DNA of 64,000 bases from contig NC_081844.1 in assembly GCF_963259705.1 (NCBI RefSeq), positions 29,714,294 through 29,778,293 on the forward strand, read 5' to 3'. A program made the translations under genes and the position numbers. The DNA comes from Myotis daubentonii (lineage: Eukaryota > Chordata > Mammalia > Chiroptera > Vespertilionidae). The notes below the pieces were generated by a model. The model was not told the DNA's origin and searched no databases. It saw only the letters and a program-made list of their open reading frames with translations. This document shows positions 34,801-46,800 of this stretch, in pieces (the stretch's first letter is position 1; every line of letters begins with the position of its first letter).

Positions 34801-37800
34801 CGCGGCCCCGAGCAATGTGACATCCAGCACTTCGTGGAGAAGGTGGTCTTTTGGCTGCATGACAGCTTCCCCAAGCCCAAGCGTGGTGAGTGGCCCCTGG
34901 CTCCCCCTCCCCGCCCAGCCAGGCAGCCCCACAGGATCTAGTGCCTACAACACTAACCAGTTTGCGTCACTCCTTGCAAGGCTGGTGTTCACCTTCTCTC
35001 CAGGGGCGGCGGACTCACACTCTGAGGTTCTAGCTTGCACCCCTCGGCATGCCAGTGCGAAGTTTACCGGCCAGCACTTGGTCCTTCTTTGACCCTGTCC
35101 CCCTCCCTCCCTTCTGCTCCTCTGCTATGGAGTTCATAGTAGGGAAAACCCAAAGGAACTGATGACTGTGTCTCATGCCATTATTTAGACTCAGGCTCTG
35201 AGAAGTCTCCAGAGAAAACATAGTCAGTGGCCAGTGGGTGGGAATGGGTGGTTTACACCCACTTGGTGAGTAATCAGGAATTGCTTATTGGGCCTACATT
35301 TGATGAGAGATGCCATTTTAAGAACTCATGATACTTGTGAGGGGGGACAAAGCATAAAAGGTGCTCATTTCACCACTGTCTTGTTTCTTATGTCTTCCTT
35401 TCCTGTGTCATAAGTCTCTGTGTCACCTCTCAGACCGTTGTTTGATGAGCACAAGTGCCTCATTCACGTTTTCCATGAAGATTCGGATTTCCTGTGACCT
35501 GGCAGTCTGACAGGGCAGAGAGAAGGGGATCAGAGAACACTTCCTGGGGAATTTGACGGGGATCTTAGGAACATAGTTGGTAGCCATCTTATGAGCTCTG
35601 TGGGGCCATGTTTGCTCTTTTCATCACTGAGTCCCCGTTGTGAAGTGTGGCATGTCACAGGGGCCCAGTAAATATTTCTTGAATGGATGTGTCGATGAAG
35701 GCATGAAGGACTTTTTGCTAGCAAAGTGCTTCAGGGTTGGGGAGCCACTGCTGCACTGCTGACCCCTCTCCTTGCAGGACAGGGTTTAGGTGCCCAGGCC
35801 TGAGCCGGAAGCCAGCTTGGACAGACCTGGGTCTGGGCCTGGGTCAGCAAGTAGCTGACTTACGTTACAGAAGCAGAAACTTCTGGTTAAGAAGGGAAGG
35901 CAACCTGAGATTCCTACTGGCATGGTAGTCATTTCTTTTTCTTCTGGTTTCTTCCGTCAGCGTTCAGTTGTTTCTTTCCTTCATTTCTCTTTTCCCGAAT
36001 CTTTTCTCTCCTTTCTCTCTGAGCTGCTTGTAGGAGAGCAGACATGTTACTGACATCAGATACCTGTAAAGCACCTATTAATAATAATAATAATGAAATA
36101 ATAATAATAATAATAATACATGGCACTATCAAGCACTTCCTGCAGGGTCGTTTGTTTGTTTTATATTTTTATTGATTTCAGAGAGAAAGGGAGAGGAAGA
36201 GAGAGATAGAAACATCAATGATGAGAGAGAATCATCGATTGGCTGCCTCCTACATGCCCCCTATTGGGGATCAACCTGCAACCCAGGCATGTGCCCTTGA
36301 CTGGAATCGAACTGGGGCCCCTTCAGTCCACAGGCCAACGCTCTGCCCACTGAGCCAAACCAGCTAGGGCTCCTGCAGGGCCTTGATTCATTCTCCCCAT
36401 AGCTCTCCTTTACAGATGGGGAAACAGCCTCCAGTGGGCCAGGTAAGCTGCCTGTACTTAAAGCAGTGGTTTACACACTGGCCTGGGGGCCTGCGTGGTA
36501 GCGCTGCCTGTTTCTTTTGGCACCGGGCCATGCCCATTTATTTGGGAGTCCTCTAGGGCCGCTGTTGAGCTTTAACAGCAGAGTAGAAACTGGCTGCCTT
36601 TTTCCTGTGAGTTGGGCCCGCCTTGTTTCCCTAGCAGCTTCCACTCCAGCTCTTTCACCATCTCCCTCGCTTGTCCTGTTCCTTTTCTCCCAGTGGACTC
36701 ACCTTTAAACTATTTCTTTTTTGCCCCTACAGGGTCAGTAACCAAGCAGCTACTAGAAGTAATATTAATAGTGGTCTGCATTTGTCAAGCACTCACTGGT
36801 CTGTGTGCTGTGCTCATGACAGCCTTGCAACATGGTACGTCCCAGAATTCCTGCCAGGTAGATGTGGAAACTGAGGTTCAGAGAGGCCCCGTATCCCACT
36901 TATGGTCATGTGGAAGCAGCATAGTCTCTGAGTTCCAAGCTCCAAGAAAATGGGTGATGAGTGAGTTCCACTTTCTTAGTGTCAGTTAGTGGGTAGAACT
37001 TAAATTAGTAGTTGAATGGTGTTTGCCAAGTCTACTCACACTGTGTGAAATAGTAAATGTCTGGTTGGCTATTTATTGTGTTGAACAAAACTTGATTGGA
37101 TTATACTCTGCCAGTTGTCAATCAAAAATGGAACAGGTTAAAGCAGGGGTCCTCAAACTTTTTAAACGGGGGGCCAGTTCACTGTCCCTCAGACCGTTGG
37201 AGGGCCGGACTATAGTTTAAAAAAAAACTATGAACAAATTCCTATGCACACTGCACATATCTTATTTTGAAGTGAAAAAAAACAAAACGGGAACAAATAA
37301 AATATTTGTATTTGCATGTGGCCCGCAGGCCGTAGTTTGAGGACCCCTGGGTTAAAGAGTCAATGAGGCCCTAGCTGGTTTGGCTCAGAGGATAGAGCAT
37401 TGGCCTGCGTACTAAAGGGTCCCAGGTTCGATCCGTTCAAGGACATGTGCTTTGTTGCAGGCTCCCCATGGTCAGGGCCCTGATCAGGGCGCATGCAGGA
37501 GGCAACCAATCAATGTGTTTCTCTCACATCGATATTACTCTCTGTCTTTCCCTCTCTCTTCCATTCTTTCTAAAAATCAGTGGAAAAATATCCTTGGGTG
37601 AAGACTAAAAAGAGTGAATGAGTTTCTTACAGGACTCTTGGCTCTGAAATTATACGTTATGTACTTTAAAAAATATCTTTAAATCAGATAAATACTCATA
37701 ATAGGAATGTGCCTGGTGGGAAGTTTCCATTTCTTGGGCCATCACTGTTCACATTGCCCCAGGCCAGTCTTTCTAGTTTTTTCTTGATTGTGTTCTTCCT

Positions 37801-40800
37801 GAATACTTTAAGTTAGTGGAAGTGAATTGGCTTCTTAATTCTTGATTTTCAAATTTAAAAAATATTAATTTACCAGCATGAAAAGCTATACTTTATACTA
37901 AACTCCCAACTCCTTTTATTCATTATCTGCTCTAAATGTTTTATAGTTAAGTGATTCATTTTGTGGTGATTGTCCTTGTGACTTTAAATAATGAGCATAC
38001 CTGCTTACCTTTTGGATTCTCCACAAAGGCTCCCTGTCTTTAAACAAGTCCTCTGGCTGCCAGGTCTAACTCACAGTTTCTTTGTTCAAAACACCTAAAT
38101 AGCCACATGCTCCTGTCCTTTTTTTCTATTTTATTTTTCTCTTTAGTACCATTTTAACATATTTATATTACTTACCTTGTTCATCTGAGTTGTGTCCTGC
38201 CTCAGTTTGCTGCTATCTCCTTGGTGCTGAAAGGATTAGGTAGGCGCTGCCAGCTTCTGTCAGTATCTTTTGACTTTCTGCTTAGGAAGAGAAGGACATG
38301 AGCACCCCTGTCTTTCTTTGAATCTTAGCACCCCTCCTTGATGTTGTTAAAGTTGTTGAACTCAAACCGAGACTTTCACCGGGATCAGAAATTGACTAAA
38401 AGCTGGAAACCAGTAAGCAGTATTGACTTTATTGACTTTGTTCACTGTTGGGCTAGTCAGGATGCCAGGTTTTCATTCATTCTCTCTGAACTCTGGGTCA
38501 CTCACAGAAGAACACTCAAGGTAATGTCAAGGCAGATGAGTTCTTTCTTTATCATTCTTGGTTAAAATTCAGTCCTGGGTCTTTTGCTTCATGTTTGGGC
38601 CCTAACTTTTTGAATACCCCTTTGCTTCTCCCTTTTCTCCCATTGCATTGTGTCTTCATCATACCTCCACTTTTTTCTATCCTCAATCATTTCATTTAGT
38701 CAATGGATTTTTCCCGCCCTGAATATTTCATTCTGGTTCTCTCTGTCTTCCTTCCTCTAATAAGGGCTGGCTCCTCTCAAAGCCACCTCTCTAGTCACCC
38801 CGCTGAGATGTTCCTTTACTGTTCTCCTGAGCGGATTTATGTGTTACCTTACGTTTTGTTTTGTTTTTCTGGAGTAATTTCACAAGTAATATCCCAAGAG
38901 ATTGATTACTTAGGACAGTGGTCAGCAAACTGCGGCTTGCGAGCCACATGTGGCTCTTTGGCCCCTTGAGTGTGGCTCTTCCACAAAATACCGACTTCTG
39001 CGCATGGGCCACGAAATTTCAATCGCACTGTACATGCACACCCATGTGGTATTTTGTGGAAGAGCCACACTCAAGGGGCCACAGAGCCACATGTGGTTCG
39101 CCAGCTGCAGTTTGCCGACCACTGACTTAGGACATTTCCCAAGAAAGGTAAGTGGGAAATGAACTTTTTGACTCCTAGTATGTTTGAAAGTACCATTATT
39201 CTGCTCTCACACTGGGGTGCTAGTTTGGATGAGTATAAAATTCTAGTTTGAGAATTACTATCATTTAGAGCTTTGAAAGTATTTGCTTCGTAGTCTTCAG
39301 AAAAGTCTGATGCAGTTAGGTTCTTGTTTTATTGTAAATGACCTGTTTTTTCTCTAGAAGCATTTAAGCTACTTTTTAAGATATTGGTTCTGAGGGGTTT
39401 TTTTGTTTTTGTTTTGTTTTTTTCTGTGATGTCCTTCATTTAGCTCCAGAAAGTTTTTTTTTAATCTTTGATTATTTCTTTTCATCTATGTATTTTATCT
39501 GTTTTCTCTTTCTAGGATGGTTATTACTTCTCTATGTGTAAATATTTTATCTATAAAATGGAAACAATTGTATCTGCCTCAAGGTTGTTGTAAGGATTAA
39601 ATGAATTAATATGTATCAAGTGCTGATAATAGTACCTGGCACACAGTAGGTGCTTTATTAATATTAGCTGCTGTTAGCATTTGTTTGACCTTCTGAATTG
39701 TTTCTTCATGTCTCACCTTTTTCTTTTAAGAAACATGTTTTTTTGCTCTATATTCTAGGAAATTTCCTTAGCTTTAGTCTTTGCATGGAATTAAAAAAAT
39801 CATCAGTACTATATTTGTACTTAAAAGCCCTATCTTATTCCCTCATTTTCCCTTTTAAAATTATTTTTGTTTGGGGGCATATTTTAGACCTGAGGACAAT
39901 GACTCCAGCTTCTTGTTTTTAAAAATATTTTAAATTGATTTTTAGAGAGAGGAAGAGGGATAGGGAGAGATGTGAAAGTGAGACATCGAACCAGGGATGA
40001 TGCTTCAAACATTTCTTGTAATACCCTTTGTATTACTTTAAGCAATAAAAAAATAAATAAATAAATAAAACAACAACAACAAGATTAACATTTAAAAAAA
40101 TAAATAAATAAAATTCTCACCTGAGGACATTTAAAAAAAAATTTAATGAGAGAGAGAGAGAGAGAAAGCAAGAAAGATTGATAGATTGCTTCCAGTACGC
40201 ATTCCGATCGGGGATCAGACCTACAACTAGGTATGTGCCCTGACTGGGAATCAAACCCGCAGTGTTTTCCTAAATGAGAAGGGCTTTACTCTGGGTCCAG
40301 TTTTTATACTGTAGGCTTTAGCTTCTTCCAGACAGTTGACTCTTCTCCTGAGACATGGAATCACCTGGATTTCCCCATAGGGAAGCTTGAAACTGCTGTG
40401 CCTGGAGTGGTGGTGGGTGGCAGGATGAATCCCAGGGCCGTTGTTCAAGTACAGCCTCTATGTTGGCTTTTTTTTTTTTTAATAACTGCTTTACTAAAAT
40501 AAAAGTCACACATGATAAAATTCATCCTTTTAATGTGTATAGTTCAGTGCTTTTAGTGTATTCATAAGTTGTGCAACCATCACCACTCTCATTCCAGAAC
40601 ATTTTCATCATCCCACAAGTAAACAAACTTCTTGCCCATCATTAGCAGTCACTCCCTGTCTTCCTCCCTTCCCCTCTCCAGCTTCTCCTGCCCTTTACTG
40701 AATCTGTAGGTGCCACACCCCTTGCCTTTTGGGGATCTGGCATCAGTGGGGCTTTTGCCTACCCTGCAGTGCCCCATGGCATGTTCTGGGCCGCAGCTTC

Positions 40801-43800
40801 CTTTTCCTGTCTCCTTGCCCAGCGTGGTCTCATTCACTTTTTTCTTTCCAGAAATTTCTCCATAGCTTACATCACCTCCCTCCCCTCTTTACTGTCTTTA
40901 TTTCCTATCAAATTTGTCTCACTTTGGTTTCCGTGGGCATCTGCTTGGTCTCTCTTTTTCCCAATTCTGAAAGGATAGATGTTTTTCAGCCTCGCAGTGC
41001 CTGTCATGTGATAGGCCTTTGGAGAGATGTTGAGAAACCCACACATCTCTTCCTTTAAAAGGTTTGTAGTCTGGTAGAAACATGGAGATCAGATGTGACA
41101 TATACTCTTTTAAAAAATATTAGAGAGAGAGGAAGGGGGAGGGAGAGAGAAACATCAATGTGAGAGCGAAACATTGTTCAGCTGCCTCCTGCACACCCCC
41201 CTCTGGGGACTGAACCCACGAACTAGGCATGTGCCCTGACCGGGAAACAAATCAATCTTTTGGTGCATGGAATGACACTCAAACAGCTGAGCCACAGCAG
41301 CCAGGGCATAACATGTACTCTTGAAAAGATAACTACCCTCAGAAGAAGTAGGTGACCTGGAAGTCAGAGACTAAGGGAAGCCAGGTCAGACCTCGCAAGG
41401 AAGTGGGCCCTGACTTGGACCTTGATGGTGGACGGGAGTTAGACTGGGGGTGGAGCGTGGAGTTGGGAGCAGAACTGCAGACCACTGCCTTGCCTATGCA
41501 TTTTATCTGTTCCTCTGCTGTAGGCTATTGTGCACTGAAGACAGGCCACCCTTCCTCTCTGCTCTACTTTCATTTCCTTCTTGGATTCAGATTAATTTAA
41601 CAAGTATTTGGGTGCCTGCCAGGTGCCCACCCCCGTGCTAGACTACAGGGGCTTATGGTTGGTGGGATTGGGCAGAGCATTAGGCAGCCAGCTTTCATGC
41701 AGCTGGAGAGACTCCACTTGCTCTCTCAGTTCTCTTAAACAGGGTCCAGAGGTTCAGAGAGAGGCAGGCCATGACCTGGCCTCCCAATCCAGTTTAATTT
41801 TTGCTCCTGGTCCATCCCTTTACTTTGGTGTAGAACCTGAAGGAGCGTGGCATGTGGTTCTCTCAGCAGTATCTGACAGATTCTTGTTGAAAAAAATTTT
41901 TAAATATATTTTTTATTGTTGATAGTATTACAGCTATTTCCCATTTTTATTGAATGTTTTTGAAAGGTTTGGCTCTGGTCCTGGCCCTGGGCATGTGACA
42001 GTAAGTGAAATAGAGCTGATGTAAGGATTGAGAAAGGTGGCAGAGTAAACATGGAAGTCCTGTGATTGAGTGACACAGGATGCTGGAGGCCTGTGGGAGG
42101 GAACCATGACCTGGAAATGGGGTTAGGGCTCAGAGCAGGGGTCCTGGAGGAAGTGATCTGAGAGTTTCAGCGGGACTAAATCTTAGGACCTGAGTTTGGG
42201 CTGGGAAGAGATGAGGCTGGAGGTGATGCACTGCCCCGCAGTCCCCCTTGAGGGGCTCGAAGCCGGGGAGCCATCATGGGACAGTCAGGCTTGCAGATGA
42301 TGCTCAGGAGTGAGCCTGAGGCAGGATGGCTAGTGAGTCACTGGATAGTGACCCACACAGAGTGCCAGGCATGGAGGGTGCGTTGCAGGCAGTATGAAGG
42401 TGGAGCTCGTAGAGCTTGGCAAAGGTGATCTGTGGGAGAGGGAGAGTCTCAGTCCTCAGTCCTTGGGTGAGTGGTGGACAGCCTGTGTTCTGAGCTGTGA
42501 GACCCTGGAGGAGGTGTAGGTTTAGGAGGGTATGAATAGGTGATTGGGGGCAGGCTATATTTGAGGTGCCCATCCAGCATCCATGGAGGATATCCAAGGA
42601 ACAGAAGGGGACTAGCTGGAATAGAGATTCGGGCCTAGGTCACCCAAGACGGCTCCCAACTCTGGGGCCAGCAAGGTTTCCCAGGCCTGAGCCACAAGCC
42701 CGTCCCCTGCTCCCCTGGGGTTTGTAGACTGAGGTCCAAACAAGGCTGTCTGACCAGCCCTGCTGTGGAGGGTCACTAATGACTTCAAGCCCACCCTGCT
42801 TGCCAGTTTTCTTTGGATAGATGAGATATTTGAGATACATGATATTAGATAGGATATTTGAGAGCTGAAAAAAAAATATATTTTTAAAAAAGTCTTAGTG
42901 TTTTAATTTAAAAGAACTCATGTTTCATTTTATTCCATATACTGTTTTTTAGCAATTTCTGGCCTACTTAAGAATTATCTGACTGATACAGATATAGGTG
43001 TATAAAGGTTTTAACAATTGGCAGGATTTTTCCTGTTCCCAGTAGTGGTTGCCTCTGGGGACAGAGAGGTGGAGGACAGGGGTGATTTAATCTGTACTGT
43101 TCTGATTTTTTTTTCTTAAAAGTGGGAGAACAATATTTTCACGTTTCTTGCATAATGACAGCATATATGTCAAAACATTGTCAGTACATTCTGGAGGGTG
43201 AGATTGTGGGAGACTCTTTTACTTGTACATTGCTGTTCTTCTAGTTTCAACTTAAAAAAAAATTCCTGGGGTTAATGAATCTCTCTGTTCACATCACTCA
43301 CACAGTTGGGAATGCTTTTGTTAGGTGCTCAAATGGACCCAGGAGAGAATCCCAGCTGAGACCAGGCCATCTCCTCTGGGCATCAGTTCACGTGTTTGAG
43401 GGAGCGGTGGAGACAGGTAGATGCTGTAGTGTGCACTATCTTCCCTGGGAGACCAGGGACCCATGGGGTCTCCCACTTCATACATGTCATACTGACTGCC
43501 CTGAGTCAGTTAAACTTGTGTGACCTGTAGCCAGCACTGGCTGCTCTGCCTTAGCTAGTCTCATGTCCTTTCCCACTCTCCCACCATGGCATATCAGGGT
43601 CTCCTTTCTTCTGTTCTGCTCCTTCGGTTCCCCATGACCTCTTTGGCATGGAATTAGGCACAGGATTCATTACTCACAGGGGAAACTGGCTTGCTGAAAA
43701 GCCATGCTCTGGCGGGGCCAGTGAGCCCCAGAGAGGAGGCGCAGAACGTGGCGGGCCTACTGCTGCTGGTGGTGAGGCCTTTGAATGATCAGGAAGCTGA

Positions 43801-46800
43801 CAGATGCCTTTTCCCTTTCTTTTTAGTGTGTAAGGAGCCCCCATACAAAGTGGAGGAGTCGGGTTACGCTGGCTTCATCATGCCCATCGAGGTGCACTTC
43901 AAAAACAAGGTAGGATCCCGGAAGTGGCAACAGGAAGCACGCACATTTCACAAAAGAGGAAGTAGAATCAGTGACAGCGCTGAGGGAATGCTGGGATTAC
44001 TGTTAGCGGAGGTGTTCACACTAAAGTCCTGGTTTTGAAGGGTTTCTGCCTCTCCAGTGGGAGAGGGGGGCTGGGAAAATGGGCACCAACGGCAGTTGGG
44101 AGTGCAAGTGTTTGTGACCTCTCCGGGATCACCTGAAAGTGCGTGCATTCCCTAAGTCAGCAGCGACATTCCATGACGGCTAGATTTGTGGATGGTTCTA
44201 GAGGCTTAGTACTGGACTGTGATTAGTGCAAAGATCTGGAAATTATCTAAATGTCTGACAGTAGGCGATTGGTTAAAGTTATGGTATATCTCCTGAATAG
44301 ACTCTTCGATGATCTGGGTGGGGGAGGGAAGTTTTTAATATTATTGAATGAAAAAGCAAGGACTTTTCCAGCCAATATACACAATATAGGAAATAGGAAA
44401 TAAGAATTACTGTATACATTAAAAATGTTAACAGGTAATGTGGGTGGTAGGATTATAAGGTGTTTTTCTTTTCCTCCATGTATATTTTATAAACATTTAC
44501 AGTGAATATATATTGATAACTATTAGTCCATTTGGGATGGTATAACAAAATACCACAGACTGGGTGGCTTATAAACAACAGAAGTTTATTGCTCACAGTT
44601 CTGGAGGCTAGAAGTCCAAGATCAAGTGCCGGCCCCTCTTCCCAGTTACAGACTTCTTTCTGTGTCCTTACATGGAAGAAGGGGTGAGAGCCCTTAGGAG
44701 TCTCTTTTATAAGGGCACTAAACCCATTCATGGGGGCTCCACCCTTAGGACAAAGTCACCTCCCAGAGGCCCCCACCTCCCAACACCGTCACCTTTGGGG
44801 TTAGGATTTCAACAAGTGAATTTGGGGGGGAACAGATTCAGACTATAGTTTTAGGTTTTTTTAAAGCCTAATAATTACAATTAAAGAGCTTTCCTGCAAC
44901 TTCCTTCTGCTCCTTCTCACAGACACCTTTCCTGGCTTGGAGGTGGTTTGGCCGTGGTTGGGTGCTTTTTCACAAGCACAGCTGGACTGGCTGCAGGCAG
45001 CTCCTCTGTCTTTCAGGAAGGATATCTCCCTGTGAGGCCTGTGGATGCCACCACTTCCTTAATGAGTTCTTTTTTCATGCCTGGCTGTTCTGCAAACCAC
45101 CTGGTGTCAAGGACCTCTGGGGATGGCACTCAGGTGTGCTGCCCCACTGGGAGCTGAGGGACATTTCAACAAGTGCAGCAAAGTGGGAGTCAACTCTGCG
45201 ACCATCTGGGGGCCACTTCTCAGAAGCCTGGGCCACCAAGGCTTTCGTGGAAGCAAGGCCTGAGAGTCCTGTGACCGGCCACCCTTGAGAGCAGAGCCCA
45301 ACCTGTCTGCGCCAAGAAAAGGCTGTGCCCTAACTTTCAGCAGGGCGTCTGGAGGAGGTGCAGAGGAGATGCTGCACCCTTTGGGGATAGTCTTCCAAGG
45401 ACCTGATTAGGGAGGCCAGGCAAGGGCGTGTGGAGGCAGGAGAACTGATGCAGGGGACTCAGTCCTGGTACAGGTGTCACCAGCCTCTCCAGTTCCCTGT
45501 GGAAAGGGATGATGAAAGTACCCCCTTGGTGGTTCAAGAGACAGTCCATCTGCAGAAAACGCCAACAGTCCTGTACATTGGCACTCTAGGGGCGGGCAGT
45601 GGTGATGGAATCCTTGAAGCTAGCTAAGCTCATCTCTGGGTTTCAATTCAACTCCTTTGAGGCTTAGAAGCAGTTTTGGGCCCCACATATCAGCGAGCTT
45701 TTGTGTGCCCTTGGGTGACTTGTCTGGTCCCCGACACGCAGTCCTTTCTCTCCCTCCTGAAGGCATGTTTGCAGTCACCTGGGCTCTGGCAGTGTTCACT
45801 AGGGCCCTGATGGTGTCCACTCGATTTCCCGCTGTCCCTGTTTCTTTGTGAGGCCCAGGGGTCTGCCGGGAAGCTCCTGCTGTCCCCAGGGGTGTGGGGT
45901 GCCATGCTGAAGCTGGGCAGTACACAGAGGTGGCCAGTTGGTCTTAGTGCCCCTTCTCCTGGCACAGGGGATCTTTGCTGATCTTCAGATTCTCCAGAGA
46001 GAATGGAGAGAGGTGAGGCAGGTGGTGTTTCTGCTCAGCCAGGACCTTTCCCTGTGGTGGCTTCTGCAGCCACTTAGTACCTCAGACCTCTCATGTGGAT
46101 GGTGGGGAGGCACCCAGGTTCTCCCTCAAAAGGGGCACCTAGGGAAGTGGTGACTCTTTGGGGCAGCTCCTCTCAGTCCTTACCTGAGGAGTGCTTTCCT
46201 GGGTTTTGTCATCCAGACTTCAGGGCCATTCCTATACTGAGTCCCTGAGGTGTTCTACCCCGATGTTCCTGTCCCGGTAGGGAAGGGAACAGGTGGGTCT
46301 CTGACCATAGGACTTGTCCCTGCTAGGTACAGCGTCCTCACATACACTGGGGCATTGAGGGGCAGAGGACCTCTCCGAGGGTGTCCTGATCTTTCAGATT
46401 CTTTGGGCTTGCTTACTTAGGAGTGCTGGGTGCGTGCGTGCGTGCGTGCACATGTCTTCCACAGGCAGTGAAGGACCCTGTGCGTCTCTTTAATTGCCTC
46501 TTTCCTTTGTGAGGCCCTGAGGTGCTGTTCTTCAGAAGGAGCATGTGTGCATCTTATCAACCTGAGCATCCAGCAGTCATGGCAGCAACTGGTTTTGGGT
46601 TAAGGATTTTTGTTCTGGTCCCGTTTTTTAGTTCTAATTTAATACAGCAGAGTTTTCCCATTTTAGGTGTAGGTTTTTCAGATTTCAGCATGTGTTTTTC
46701 ATTTGAACCCTGTTGTTGGTGGATGACTGGTTTTTCTGTAACAAAAAAAGGTCACGTTCGTAGGTCTACTTGTCTGACCAGTTCCTATAGAGGCTGTGTA

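Larger units (their letters stand above)
34886..43826 (+). other. MLLT1: MLLT1 intron 2
   Basis: About 8.9 kb with GT...AG ends. Contains an (AAT)n microsatellite, five VES SINEs or fragments, two hAT elements, MIR-like pieces (about 36720-36960 and 39540-39680) and an antisense L1 piece (about 40490-40650). The stretches 34890-36070, 37610-38900 and 41960-43820 show no gene and no repeat I could name. Confidence 0.85.
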
